A stretch of DNA of 59,474 nt from Desulfobacteraceae bacterium (lineage in GTDB: Bacteria; Desulfobacterota; Desulfobacteria; Desulfobacterales; JAABSP01), in contig JAABSP010000019.1 of NCBI GenBank assembly GCA_011390345.1, positions 1 through 59,474 on the forward strand. The letters run 5' to 3'. A program made the position numbers and the translations under genes. Below, piece after piece: positions 24,354 to 33,141 of this stretch. Positions within the stretch are counted from its first letter, which is position 1. Each line of letters begins with the position of its first letter. The notes under the pieces are model-generated. The model was not told the origin of the DNA. It ran no database searches and was given only the letters and a program-made list of their open reading frames with translations.

Positions 24354-25265
24354 TTATAATATACAACGCTTCTTCAAAGCCGCTTCAATCTCCTCCAGGT
24401 GGGCTGTGATCATCTCCTGCGCGCGGCAGAGGGAATCAGCGGCCGGAAATGCCGATTCGAGTTCAAAGAGGATGCGCTCGTATTTCCAGGGGCCGGGAGA
24501 TGAAGAAGAATCGGAGAAGAGCGGTTTTCTATCGTAGAGGCCGTCTTCGAAGAAGTAGTTGACCGGATTTGCCCCATCGGTCCGTTGAAAAGGCCAATGG
24601 AACTTGAGCAAGAGAAATTTTCGCAAAGCCTCTGCAGCCGCTGATCCGCATTTGACCATTTCTGCCCGAAATGGCCGCCCCAGATGTTCCCGGACAGCTT
24701 CAAAGGAGGCCGTTACCAGGCCGTGATCGGTGATCAGCAGGCCGTAGGCATACCAGTCCAAAGCGAAGAGTTCCGTCAGAATCCGCTTTTCTTCGGCATC
24801 GAGATTCCGATATGTTGGACAGAAAAAGCTCCGGCAGGCCATGCCGCCATACTCGCTCAGCCCCCGGAAATCGACGCCCCTGTTTCCGATTCCCAGGGGA
24901 TGGAGCAGGCATCCGGGACGGCTGAGATCCGCTCCGATCAGCCCGACAAAGGGGCAGTGGTGGAATTCGGGAAAGGGTTTCTCTCCGAGATCGGCGAGGA
25001 TCTTCTCCCCAAAGGCGATGATGGCCTCGATCTCCCTCGGAACGGTTCGGAAAGCCGCAGTCCGCTCCTGCAGCAGTTGCAGCAGCCGATCTTTCGAAAG
25101 ATCCGGAATGTTATAGAGGCCGCAGCAGGCCCCGCAGGAGACGTTCTCGTTCACCTGACAGAGATAGATGACTCCGGGCGGAATCTCGCCGTTTTCCGGC
25201 CGGGACGGGTCAGTCAGCCGGTCAGAAGGATCTTTACGTCTTATCGTGGGGATCAAGGGATTCAA
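24354..25265 (-). CDS. Cysteine-rich YkgJ-like metal-binding protein
   Basis: Up to 303 residues. Conserved-looking cysteines lie in C-G-A-C-C-G near residue 44, H-H-C-P-F near 102, P-G-C-L-L-H-P near 117 and C-R-S-F-F-C-P near 143, the spacing of YkgJ-type zinc/iron-chelating clusters. The remaining 150 residues are not recognised. The longest frame starts at a TTG without a ribosome site, so the true start may be later, before the first cluster. It is the last member of the long minus-strand run but is separated from the upstream 65-residue gene by 303 bases, so it may be transcribed alone. Function unknown. Confidence 0.65.
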   Translation of the reverse strand: MNPLIPTIRRKDPSDRLTDPSRPENGEIPPGVIYLCQVNENVSCGACCGLYNIPDLSKDRLLQLLQERTAAFRTVPREIEAIIAFGEKILADLGEKPFPEFHHCPFVGLIGADLSRPGCLLHPLGIGNRGVDFRGLSEYGGMACRSFFCPTYRNLDAEEKRILTELFALDWYAYGLLITDHGLVTASFEAVREHLGRPFRAEMVKCGSAAAEALRKFLLLKFHWPFQRTDGANPVNYFFEDGLYDRKPLFSDSSSSPGPWKYERILFELESAFPAADSLCRAQEMITAHLEEIEAALKKRCIL

Positions 25266-25568
25266 AACTGTGGGAAAAATATCGAGAAAAAAATCTGGCC
25301 GACACCTTGTTGGTGAGGAAGTCGCTTCCGAAAGAGGTTTCAGGTCTAAAACGAGTGGGAGATCCGATAGAGCAGCATCGCAGATAGAATTTCAGCATGA
25401 GATGAGGTCAGGTGTCGCATGAGGTTCCGCATTCGCGCCCACAGGGTGTCGGCCAGCCTGCGCCGGTACAGTCCGCATCAGGTCCAGATTCAGCATTCCG
25501 GTTCAAAAAGGACCGTCGCGGCGCAGTAAAACGTAATTTTTAAAAGATCAAAAAGAAGTGCAGATTTT
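25266..25568. other. Intergenic stretch without a recognised gene
   Basis: About 300 bases between two minus-strand cysteine-rich genes. Neither strand shows an open frame with a ribosome site, a tRNA fold or a clear terminator. The promoter of the downstream gene should be here, but no convincing -35/-10 pair was found. Confidence 0.5.
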
Positions 25569-25766
25569 CTACTGCATCTTCATGAAGATGCCCTCGGGGG
25601 AGAACATATCCTCCAGCATCTCGAGCTGATCATTCTGCTCCCGCTCGATCGCGCACCGAAGGCTCAAAATGCAGTGTTTCTTACAGATCCTGTCCTCCAT
25701 CCGAAATTCTCCAAAGCAGCCGATATGGTCTTCGGCAACGATGGTGTTGGTCGGTTGATTTTTCAT
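25569..25766 (-). CDS. Small cysteine-containing conserved-type protein
   Basis: A 65-residue protein with four cysteines in C-F-G-E-F and I-C-K-K-H-C-I-L-S-L-R-C, the last three spaced C-x3-C-x5-C, followed by an acidic helix rich in Glu and Met. It could bind a metal. The ATG has GAAGGGAGACGA upstream, so it is very likely translated. It begins 11 bases after suhB and should be in that operon. I do not recognise the family. A longer frame on this strand that runs back through suhB is a shadow. Confidence 0.75.
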   Translation of the reverse strand: MKNQPTNTIVAEDHIGCFGEFRMEDRICKKHCILSLRCAIEREQNDQLEMLEDMFSPEGIFMKMQ

Positions 25767-25777
25767 TCGTCTCCCTT

Positions 25778-26554
25778 CTACAAGGCTAATAGCGCCAGCA
25801 TCTCCTCGTGGATGTTGCCGTTGGTGGCCAGAAGCTCCTTCTTCTCGAGCCGAAAGGGCTTTCCGGAGAAGTCGGTGATCTTTGCACCGGCCTCCTGGGA
25901 GATGATGACACCGGCCGCGGTATCCCAGGGATTGAGATTCTGCTCCCAGAATCCCTCGAACCGTCCGCAGGCCAGATAACAGAGATCCAGAGCGGCCGAA
26001 CCGAGCCGGCGCACTCCGCGAGACGCTTTCAGGCAATTGCCGAAACGGGTGTTCACCTGGTCGAAAATCTCTTTGAAATTATACGGAAAGCCCGTAACCA
26101 GAAGGCTTTCCGATATTGCTTTTGTCTTGGATACGCCGATGGGGCGGCCGTTCAATTGGGCGCCGCTGCCCTTTACGCCGGTGAAGAGTTCGCCGCTGAC
26201 GGGATTGAAGACAACCCCCACCTGCAGATCACCGGAATGGGCGTAGGCAATGGAGACACAGAAGATGGGGATGCCGTGGGCGAAATTGGTGGTTCCGTCC
26301 AGAGGGTCGATGATCCACTGATGGTCTGAAACGCTCCCGCTCTCTCCGCTCTCCTCGGCAAGCACGCCATGATCCGGAAAAACCTTTTGGATCTCCTCGA
26401 TAACCGCCTTTTCCGAACCTGTATCAGCTTCGGTCACCAGATCGATGGCCCCCTTCTTGCCGATATCATGGGTCTTGCCGACCCGGCTGCGGATGATCTC
26501 TCCGCCACGGTATGCCGCGGCAATTCCGACTCTTTTGATACGTTCCAAATCCAT
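25778..26554 (-). CDS. suhB: Inositol monophosphatase family protein (SuhB-like)
   Basis: 258 residues with all lithium-sensitive phosphatase motifs: Glu in the L-A-E-E-S region, W-I-I-D-P-L-D-G-T-T-N-F near residue 80, and N-P-W-D-T-A-A-G near 207. It hydrolyses inositol-1-phosphate or related sugar phosphates with Mg; in E. coli SuhB also assists rRNA transcription. It is soluble. It sits in the minus-strand run after hflX, 70 bases away. The window holds a second, divergent family member at 45238-46035 that lacks the canonical third motif. Confidence 0.92.
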   Translation of the reverse strand: MDLERIKRVGIAAAYRGGEIIRSRVGKTHDIGKKGAIDLVTEADTGSEKAVIEEIQKVFPDHGVLAEESGESGSVSDHQWIIDPLDGTTNFAHGIPIFCVSIAYAHSGDLQVGVVFNPVSGELFTGVKGSGAQLNGRPIGVSKTKAISESLLVTGFPYNFKEIFDQVNTRFGNCLKASRGVRRLGSAALDLCYLACGRFEGFWEQNLNPWDTAAGVIISQEAGAKITDFSGKPFRLEKKELLATNGNIHEEMLALLAL

Positions 26555-26624
26555 TGCTACCTCTTATATCTACATCTGTCCGCGGATGTCAACCCGGAGG
26601 TTACAATCTCTTGAATTTTTTCCC

Positions 26625-28337
26625 TCATTTTATGGAATCCCGATCCGAATCCCGATCTAAAACCGGGGCAGCATCATCGACCGAATCGGCCGGCGGAAGC
26701 GCCGATGGGATCACCAGCCGCTCCAGGGTCTCCTCCATGTTCCGTATCAGGGGCATGAGGCTTGCCCGATGCGTTGCAGAGACCGCGATCCCGTCCCAGG
26801 TCCGCTCCAGCCGCTCCAGAGTGGGCCGGTCCAGCAGGTCCTGCTTGTTGAGCACCCGGATCATGGGGATCTCCGCCAGCTCCAGCTCCTCGATGATCTT
26901 CTCCACGGATTCGATCTGCTCTTCATGGCGGGGATTGCTGATATCGATGACGTGGAGCAGCAGATCCGCGCTCTCCAGCTCCTCCAGGGTGGCCCGGAAA
27001 GCGACCATCAGATCCTGGGGCAGATCCCGGATAAAGCCCACGGTATCGGTGATGATCACCTCCAGATCACGGGGGAAGCGGAGACGCCGGCTGGAGGGAT
27101 CCAATGTTGCAAAGAGGCGGCTTTCAGCAAGAACCTCGCTCTGGGTCAGGGTGTTCAGCAGGGTCGATTTTCCCGCGTTGGTATAGCCGATGATGGAGAT
27201 CACCGGCAGCCCCTTCTTCTCTCTTCGGGCCTTCTGCTGGCGCCGCTGGCCCCGCACCCTGTCCAGCTCGTCCCCCAGCCTCTTGATCCGGTCCCGCACC
27301 CGGCGCCGGTTGATCTCCAGCTTTGTCTCGCCCGGGCCTCTGCCGCCGATGCCGCCGGTGAGCCGGGACATGGCTGTATTTTTGGTCACGAGCCGGGGCA
27401 GAAGATACTTGAGCTGGGCCAGCTCCACCTGGAGCTTTCCCTCCCGGCTCCGGGCCCGCTGCGAGAAGATGTCTAAAATGAGCTGGGTCCGGTCGATGAC
27501 CTTCAGATCGGTGCTGTCAGTGATGGAGCGGATCTGGGAGGGGTTCAGCTCCTGGTCGAAGATGAGCAGCTCCACCCCCCGCTGCAGTGCCTGGATGATC
27601 AGCTCCTGGAGCTTGCCGCTGCCGATGAGAAACCGGGAATCCGGCTTCTTCCGCAACTGGAGCACCGTATCGACCACCTGGATGCCGGCCGAACGGGCCA
27701 GCTCCTTCAGCTCGGCCAGAGAGTCCTCTGCCATGCGCCGGGGCCGGGTGGAGACGCTCACCAGGAGGGCCCGCTCCCCTTTTTTGGCCCCAGCCGCCAC
27801 GGCCCGCACGTCGGCCATCTCCGCCTCCAAAGCCTGGATCAGGGAGAGACAGTTGATGTCGAGCTGGTTGGGAGGCAGCGGCTCCATGATCCGGTAGGGC
27901 TTCTCCTCCTGTTCCGAGGGGAGAATGTGCGCGGCATTCACGGCTTTTGGCCCACCGTCGGGATGCAAAGTCACGGCCGCCATCATATCGAGCCGCAGCA
28001 GGGAGAGGTCCGTGAGGTCATCCTCGGTCAGGGGCTCCTCTTTCAGGTGGGTGTGGACGCAGCGGAGCCCCCGGAGCCTTCCGGGCGCGTGCCGGTATTC
28101 CGGCGTGTCCGGGATCACGATCTTTGCATCGTCTCCCAGGATCACATACCGCACTTTGCCCATCCGCTCGATCAGCACAGCCACCTGCCGGCCCATCTCC
28201 GCGGAGAGATGGCCCATCTCCCGGGTCAGTTCGGGAGTGATCAGATACTGGGGGGGAATCCGCCGGCGATAGAGGTTCTCCAGACGCCGGATGGGATCGG
28301 TTTTGAGGCCGTCGGTATTTCCGTATATTTTTGGCAA
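26625..28337 (-). CDS. hflX: GTPase HflX with long N-terminal extension
   Basis: 570 residues against about 430 in E. coli; the extra length is a roughly 165-residue N-terminal domain, seen in some anaerobe lineages. The nucleotide-binding-like HflX domain (R-F-L-I-G-S-G-K-L-Q-E-L) and the glycine-rich G-G-I-G-G-R-G-P-G-E-T-K segment precede the G domain with G-Y-T-N-A-G-K-S-T, D-T-V-G-F-I and N-K-Q-D. HflX splits or rescues stalled ribosomes. The start is TTG, chosen because P-K-I-Y-G-N-T begins typical long HflX proteins; no clear ribosome site is seen. It follows dnaB by 15 bases. Confidence 0.93.
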   Translation of the reverse strand: MPKIYGNTDGLKTDPIRRLENLYRRRIPPQYLITPELTREMGHLSAEMGRQVAVLIERMGKVRYVILGDDAKIVIPDTPEYRHAPGRLRGLRCVHTHLKEEPLTEDDLTDLSLLRLDMMAAVTLHPDGGPKAVNAAHILPSEQEEKPYRIMEPLPPNQLDINCLSLIQALEAEMADVRAVAAGAKKGERALLVSVSTRPRRMAEDSLAELKELARSAGIQVVDTVLQLRKKPDSRFLIGSGKLQELIIQALQRGVELLIFDQELNPSQIRSITDSTDLKVIDRTQLILDIFSQRARSREGKLQVELAQLKYLLPRLVTKNTAMSRLTGGIGGRGPGETKLEINRRRVRDRIKRLGDELDRVRGQRRQQKARREKKGLPVISIIGYTNAGKSTLLNTLTQSEVLAESRLFATLDPSSRRLRFPRDLEVIITDTVGFIRDLPQDLMVAFRATLEELESADLLLHVIDISNPRHEEQIESVEKIIEELELAEIPMIRVLNKQDLLDRPTLERLERTWDGIAVSATHRASLMPLIRNMEETLERLVIPSALPPADSVDDAAPVLDRDSDRDSIK

Positions 28338-28352
28338 AGGCTTTTTTTAAGT

Positions 28353-29729
28353 CTATTCTCTGAATTCGGGTGCGGGGTTTTCGAAACGGGTATAGGTGCC
28401 GATGAAGGTGAGAGGAACGGTTCCGATGGGGCCGTTTCGCTGTTTGGCAATGATGATCTCGGCCTTTCCCCGGTTCGGATTGTTCTCGTCCTTGTTGTAG
28501 ACTTCATCTCTGTAGATGAAAGTAACCACGTCCGCGTCCTGTTCAAGGCTTCCCGACTCCCTCAGGTCCGACAGCATGGGCCGCTTGTCGCTTCGCTCCT
28601 CAAGCTTCCGGTTGAGCTGGGAGAGGGCCAGCACCGGCACATTGATCTCCTTGGCCAGCATCTTCAAGGAACGGGAGATCTCCGAGATCTCCAGATCCCG
28701 CCGCTCCTGACCGCCTCGGACCTTCATGAGCTGGACATAGTCGACGATCACCAGCCCCAGATCCTTTTCCATTTTAAGACGCCGGGATTTGGCTCGGATC
28801 TCCATTGCCGATACATCCGGGGAGTCGTCTATGAAGATGGGGGCTTCGGAGAGGGCATCGGCCCCGTCCGTGAGGCGGACCCAGTCGTCGTTGCTGAAGA
28901 ATCCGCTTCTGAGGCGGGAGGAGTCGATCCGGGACTCCGCGCAGAGCAGGCGCATGGAGAGCTGCTCCTTGGACATCTCCAGGGAGAAGACGGCCACCGG
29001 AACTTTGGCCTCGATAGCCGCGTTCCGGGCGATGTTCAGGGCCAGCGCGGTCTTTCCCATGGAGGGACGGGCCGCCAGGATGATAAGATCAGATTTCTGA
29101 AGGCCGGCCGTGAGGGTGTCGAACTGTGTGTATCCGGTGGAGATGCCAGTGACAAGGGCCTTGTTCCCCTGACGCTCCTCCAGAGTGTCGATGTTGCTCT
29201 CGATGACCTTCGCTATGGGGTAAAATGCCTGGCTGGTCTTGTGGCGGGAGATCTCGAAGATGGCGCTTTCGGCAAAGTCGATCACCTCATCCACTTCTTC
29301 CCGGTCGTCGTAGCAGCGCTGGGTGATCGCGTTGGCCTTGACGATCAGCATCCGGAGGCAGGCCTTTTCATGGACGATCCGCGCATAATGAGGCGCGTTT
29401 GGGGCCACTGGGATATCGTCCATCAGGGAGGAGATATAGCTCGCGCCCCCGGCATCCTCCAGATCTCCGTTCTGCTTGAGGCGGCTGACCAGAGTGATCA
29501 GATCGACCGGCTCGTTTCTGGAGAAGAGTTCGGAGATCGCGGCAAAGATCTTCTGATGGCCCGGCCGGTAGAAATCCTCGGGGTTGAGGATGTCCATGAC
29601 ATCGAGGAGCACGTTGTTGTCGAACAGAATCGATGACAACAACGACTCCTCGGCGTCGATGTTCTGAGGAAGGACGTTCAAGGGGATGTCCTTCTTCGGA
29701 TTTAGGCTCTTTTTCCGCTGTACCGCCAT
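28353..29729 (-). CDS. dnaB: Replicative DNA helicase DnaB
   Basis: 458 residues. The N-terminal helical collar domain begins P-L-N-V-L-P-Q-N-I-D-A-E-E-S-L-L. The RecA-like motor has Walker A A-R-P-S-M-G-K-T-A near residue 210, Walker B L-V-I-V-D-Y-V-Q-L-M and the closing S-Q-L-N-R-K-L-E-E-R. It unwinds DNA at the replication fork. The order rpsF-rpsR-DUF2232-rplI-dnaB is a widespread gene string. A DUF721/DciA-like protein, a DnaB loader family in bacteria lacking DnaC, is encoded elsewhere in this window at 55388-55708. Confidence 0.97.
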   Translation of the reverse strand: MAVQRKKSLNPKKDIPLNVLPQNIDAEESLLSSILFDNNVLLDVMDILNPEDFYRPGHQKIFAAISELFSRNEPVDLITLVSRLKQNGDLEDAGGASYISSLMDDIPVAPNAPHYARIVHEKACLRMLIVKANAITQRCYDDREEVDEVIDFAESAIFEISRHKTSQAFYPIAKVIESNIDTLEERQGNKALVTGISTGYTQFDTLTAGLQKSDLIILAARPSMGKTALALNIARNAAIEAKVPVAVFSLEMSKEQLSMRLLCAESRIDSSRLRSGFFSNDDWVRLTDGADALSEAPIFIDDSPDVSAMEIRAKSRRLKMEKDLGLVIVDYVQLMKVRGGQERRDLEISEISRSLKMLAKEINVPVLALSQLNRKLEERSDKRPMLSDLRESGSLEQDADVVTFIYRDEVYNKDENNPNRGKAEIIIAKQRNGPIGTVPLTFIGTYTRFENPAPEFRE

Positions 29730-29738
29730 GGAGTGGCG

Positions 29739-30185
29739 CTATTCTTCCGGAACCACTTCCACGGTGATCTCGGGTTCGATATCCATATAGACCCGGATCG
29801 GCACCTGGAAGGTTCCGAGGGTCTTGATGGGCTCCACCAGCAGAACCATCCGCTTCTCCACTTCGATGCCCAGCTTGGAGAGGGCCTCGGTGATGTCCCG
29901 CTCCGAGACAGAACCGTAGAGCCGGTCATCTTCGGAGACCTTGGCCGGAATCTGGATGGAGATGTTCTCCACCCGCTTGGCCATCTGCTGTGCCGACTCC
30001 TTCTCCTTGGCCATCTGGAGTTCGAATTTCTCCTTCTCATGTTCCAGCATCCGCCGGTTGGCCTCGGTGGCCGGAACCGCCTTCTGCTGCGGCAGGAGAT
30101 AGTTGCGGGCATACCCCGGCTTCACATCGACTTCGCTGCCGATAATCCCCAGGGATTTGATGGTTTCCGTTAATATCACTTTCAT
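29739..30185 (-). CDS. rplI: 50S ribosomal protein L9
   Basis: 148 residues, the normal L9 length. The N-terminal signature is seen: M-K-V-I-L-T-E-T-I, L-G-x-x-G-x-E-V-D-V-K-P-G-Y-A-R-N-Y-L-L-P. A long central helix and a C-terminal domain follow. The ATG has AAAGGTAG upstream; a longer open frame extends into the preceding gene and is not used. It binds 23S rRNA at the base of the L1 stalk. It sits between the DUF2232 gene (13 bases) and dnaB (9 bases), so it is in the operon. Confidence 0.97.
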   Translation of the reverse strand: MKVILTETIKSLGIIGSEVDVKPGYARNYLLPQQKAVPATEANRRMLEHEKEKFELQMAKEKESAQQMAKRVENISIQIPAKVSEDDRLYGSVSERDITEALSKLGIEVEKRMVLLVEPIKTLGTFQVPIRVYMDIEPEITVEVVPEE

Positions 30186-30198
30186 ATTTTTTCTACCT

Positions 30199-31146
30199 TT
30201 ACGTTTCATCCCCGTTTCGGGTGATCCGCCTGCGGAAGTCGAGCCAGATGTCGAAAAAGCCCAGGCCCACCACCGCCAGGAGGATAAACTGCTGCAGCAC
30301 GATAATACCATACAGCAGCCCCCGAACAAAGAGGGGAAATCTCTTTTTTTCAAAGAAGAAGGAGACGATCGCAATCCCTCCGAAAAAGTAGATCGTCATC
30401 AAAACGATCAGGCCGTTTAAGGCCCAGACCTTTATGGTCCGATCCGGAATCAGGAGGGCTGCGCCGCATCCGATCACCCCCCAGACCAGTTGCTCCGGGG
30501 GTTTCCATCGATTGAGTCTGCCAAAGGACGGATACTCGATCCGTCCGCTGCGAAACAGGGGCCGGGCCATCAGCAGGGTGGCCCACGCCACACAGAGGGC
30601 CGATCCCGCGGCCATGGCCGGCAGCATCAGGACCATGACTTCGGCGATCTGATCCAGGGAGCCGGCAATCCGGTGCAGGGTCTCTTGGGGAATTCCGACT
30701 TCCTCATAGAGCTTGACGGTCTCGGTCAGATTCTTGAGGACATATCCAGAGATCATCTCGCCCAAAGAACTCCCGGAAAGCCCGGCATAGACGAGAAGCC
30801 CCATAAAACCGGAGGCCAGCGCCGCACCCGAGGCTCCAAGAACCACCGTTTCCACCGTAAAGTTCCGCCGGATCAATTCCGCCATCACCAGCCCCATCAG
30901 CATCAGCTCTGTAAAGAAGAGGAGATCGACCGTGGGGCCGCCGAGGACAAAAAGCATGATCAGCCCTGTGCCGACCAGCAGCAACAGCCCCCCTGAATGC
31001 CCTAGAACCGCCCGGTAGTACAGGATCGTCAGCGGGATGAGCAGGGAGATGAAAAAGCCTATGATCGGAAGGGAGATGGCAACGGTAAAGATCAGCACCA
31101 TTACGGCGATTCCCTTGACCAGTTGCTGCTGATATTCCCGGTTCAT
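30199..31146 (-). CDS. DUF2232 (YybS-like) membrane protein
   Basis: 315 residues with about eight hydrophobic segments, beginning G-I-A-V-M-V-L-I-F-T-V-A-I-S. The position between rpsR and rplI is the usual one for DUF2232/YybS proteins across bacteria, and the helix layout fits. Its function is unknown; a role in membrane or translation-linked processes has been guessed only from context. A soluble loop near the middle carries N-L-T-E-T-V-K-L-Y-E-E. It is 38 bases after rpsR. Confidence 0.82.
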   Translation of the reverse strand: MNREYQQQLVKGIAVMVLIFTVAISLPIIGFFISLLIPLTILYYRAVLGHSGGLLLLVGTGLIMLFVLGGPTVDLLFFTELMLMGLVMAELIRRNFTVETVVLGASGAALASGFMGLLVYAGLSGSSLGEMISGYVLKNLTETVKLYEEVGIPQETLHRIAGSLDQIAEVMVLMLPAMAAGSALCVAWATLLMARPLFRSGRIEYPSFGRLNRWKPPEQLVWGVIGCGAALLIPDRTIKVWALNGLIVLMTIYFFGGIAIVSFFFEKKRFPLFVRGLLYGIIVLQQFILLAVVGLGFFDIWLDFRRRITRNGDET

Positions 31147-31184
31147 CTATCCTTTTCCCCTGCTCAACCGCTTGCCATTTTGGA

Positions 31185-31451
31185 TCAAACCTCCAGATTT
31201 CCCACATAGGGGAGCAGCGCAATGGTCCGGGCCCGTTTGATGGCCGTGGTCAGGCCTCGCTGATGCTTTGCGCAGGTTCCGGAGATCCGGCGGGGAATGA
31301 TCTTGCCCCGTTCGGTGATGAAATACCGGAGGGTTCTGACCTCCTTGTAATCGATGTTCAGACTGGTGTCCGCACAGAACCGGCAGACCTTGCGCCGGTG
31401 AAATACTCTTTTTCTGCGTCTGGTGGGCCGACGTTTCGGGGGTCTTGCCAT
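31185..31451 (-). CDS. rpsR: 30S ribosomal protein S18
   Basis: 88 residues with the basic N-terminus and the core [21 protein letters not shown]. The cysteines C-R-F-C and G-T-C-A-K-H suggest the zinc-binding (C plus) form of S18. It binds next to S6 on the 30S platform, and its gene follows rpsF by 3 bases. Start and stop are unambiguous. Confidence 0.97.
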   Translation of the reverse strand: MARPPKRRPTRRRKRVFHRRKVCRFCADTSLNIDYKEVRTLRYFITERGKIIPRRISGTCAKHQRGLTTAIKRARTIALLPYVGNLEV

Positions 31452-31454
31452 ATC

Positions 31455-31919
31455 TTATTCCTCCTCCTCTTCGCTGGTCTCGGCCTCGGCCGTCTCTTCC
31501 GAAGCCTCTTCTGTTTCGCCCGCTTCGGCTTTGGCCTCCTCTTCGGAGGTCTCCCCTTCGGCAGTCTCCTCTGCGGGGGTCTCCGGGCTCTCGGCCGCAC
31601 TGATCTCGGCTTTGATCTTCTCCGGGTCCACATTCTCTTCCAGCAGCACCGTCATGAACTTCATCACCCGGTCGTCGATGCGGAAGGTCCGCTCCAGCTC
31701 CGCCACCAGCTCTCCCTCGCCGCAGTAGTCGATGCGGACATAGTGGCCCCGGGCTTTTTTCCGGACTTCATAGGAGAGCTTCTGGTTTCCCCAGTTGTCG
31801 AACATCACCAGCACGCCATCTCTTGCGCTGATGGTCTCTTCGATCCGTTCGAGAAGCGGCTCCCGCTGCTCGTCCGACAGGTCCGGATCGACGATAATCA
31901 TGGTTTCATACCGTCTCAT
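31455..31919 (-). CDS. rpsF: 30S ribosomal protein S6 with acidic C-terminal tail
   Basis: 154 residues. The S6 core (1-105) opens M-R-R-Y-E-T-M-I-I-V-D-P and contains K-A-R-G-H-Y-V-R-I-D-Y. After it comes a low-complexity tail of about 50 residues made mostly of Glu, Ala, Thr and Ser, with S-E-E-E-A-K-A-E-A. E. coli S6 has a short poly-Glu tail added by RimK; here an acidic tail is genetically encoded. The gene opens the operon and has a GGAGG site seven bases ahead of the start. It lies just downstream of tRNA-Lys and its terminator. Confidence 0.96.
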   Translation of the reverse strand: MRRYETMIIVDPDLSDEQREPLLERIEETISARDGVLVMFDNWGNQKLSYEVRKKARGHYVRIDYCGEGELVAELERTFRIDDRVMKFMTVLLEENVDPEKIKAEISAAESPETPAEETAEGETSEEEAKAEAGETEEASEETAEAETSEEEEE

Positions 31920-32010
31920 CGATGAAAAAACCTCCTTGTGGATATAGCCCTGAACTCTTTCGGATCAGATTTCGGCTCAGAGCAAGGATTGAAACAGGAG
32001 CGCATGATCA

Positions 32011-32046
32011 AAAAAAGGGTTAGCCTTTTTGGAAGCTAACCCTTTT
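32011..32046 (-). terminator. Intrinsic terminator of tRNA-Lys
   Basis: AAAAGGGTTAGC (32013-32024) pairs perfectly with GCTAACCCTTTT (32035-32046) around a 10-base loop. On the minus strand it is followed by a T-run, and it lies 8 bases after the tRNA 3' end. It separates the tRNA from rpsF. Confidence 0.88.
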
Positions 32047-32053
32047 GCGCTCG

Positions 32054-32130
<77 letters not shown>

Positions 32131-32161
32131 TTCAAGGTGTGCAATCAACAAACAAAAAGAA

Positions 32162-32190
32162 CTTTTATCAGGATGGGACTTTTATGTCAA
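32162..32190 (-). promoter_or_regulatory. Putative sigma-70 promoter of tRNA-Lys
   Basis: A perfect TTGACA (32185-32190, minus strand) is followed after 17 bases by TAAAAG (32162-32167). Transcription would start about 25 bases before the mature tRNA. The -10 match is only partial. Confidence 0.55.
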
Positions 32191-32199
32191 CCAAAAAAT

Positions 32200-32952
32200 T
32201 TATTTTTTTCTCTCCCCCTCCCGCATCCGCTCTTTCTCCCGCCGGGCCCGCTTCTTGTCGATATCCCGCTTCTTCTTATCCCGGCGGCCCTCCTTTCCCT
32301 CTTCGGGAATATCGAGGATGAAGCTGCCGGGCATGAACTCCTTGTTGACCTTGGGCGCCTCTTTATTCTTCCCGGGCTTTTTGGCCTCGGGCTTCTCCTT
32401 GGGCAGGGCCGGCGCGGTGAAGCACCCCGCGGGGATCCCGCCTGCCAGATAGAGGGATTCCCCCAGCCGGGAAAAGAGGACCCCCTCATTTTTAGCGCAC
32501 TCGGTCTGCACGGTCAGAAGCACGGGCGCGGAATCGCTTCTTCTGCCCATCCGCCGGGCCAGCTCCTCATCTGCGGCCAGAATCACTTTGGTGTGGGCAG
32601 TGGGTCTGATCCCCTTCTCCAGCACCACAGGGTGGGCCTTTTTCCGAACGCAGGTATAGATGAGCTTGGGCATGTCCCCTGCCGGTATCTCCTTTGGCAG
32701 AAGCTTTCGGTCCACCGCGCGGATGCGGCTTTCGGTCAGCTCGACCGGAGGGTCCGGAATTGTGAGAACCACCTCGTTGAGGTTCGCGCGTCGGACATGC
32801 CGCCACCCCTCCTCCTCGGAGAGCGCCTTGAGGAGATCCTTGATGCGGATATACCCTTCCTCGTCCGGAACCAGCCCGAAGGCATCGGGCCTGCGGGCCA
32901 CGACATAATCCAGAAACTTGGCCAACTGCTGCGTGGACTTGCTCGGTGTCAT
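32200..32952 (-). CDS. kptA: RNA 2'-phosphotransferase KptA/Tpt1-like
   Basis: 250 residues. The N-terminal winged-helix part matches Tpt1: L-A-K-F-L-D-Y-V-V-A-R-R-P-D then E-E-G-Y-I-R-I-K-D-L-L-K-A-L and W-R-H-V-R-R-A. The NAD-using part has a conserved K-A-H-P-V-V-L-E-K-G-I-R-P. The enzyme removes 2'-phosphates from RNA with NAD; in bacteria its natural substrate is unclear. After residue 180 a Lys/Glu/Arg-rich tail of about 65 residues is added, which the usual KptA lacks. It is located directly upstream of tRNA-Lys on the same strand but past its own promoter. Confidence 0.85.
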   Translation of the reverse strand: MTPSKSTQQLAKFLDYVVARRPDAFGLVPDEEGYIRIKDLLKALSEEEGWRHVRRANLNEVVLTIPDPPVELTESRIRAVDRKLLPKEIPAGDMPKLIYTCVRKKAHPVVLEKGIRPTAHTKVILAADEELARRMGRRSDSAPVLLTVQTECAKNEGVLFSRLGESLYLAGGIPAGCFTAPALPKEKPEAKKPGKNKEAPKVNKEFMPGSFILDIPEEGKEGRRDKKKRDIDKKRARREKERMREGERKK

Positions 32953-33141
32953 ACCTTCCTCGAATCTATGGCTTCCTCAATTTCATGCCTTCTTCAAATT
33001 CATCGGTTGAAATCTCTTTCAATCCGGTGTAGGTGTTACGGATAATTTCATTAACCATAGTAAAATGTCAACAGGATTTCCGTAAAGAAACTGGGAAAAA
33101 AAAATAAAGAACCCAAAACGCAAAAAAAGAGAGGAAAAAAG

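Noticed and set aside
27927-29636. 569-residue open frame antisense to dnaB and hflX
   Set aside because: It mirrors codon bias of the opposite strand, resembles no family and has no ribosome site; similar long antisense frames over lon (12375-13679) and guaA (38748-40259) are also shadows.
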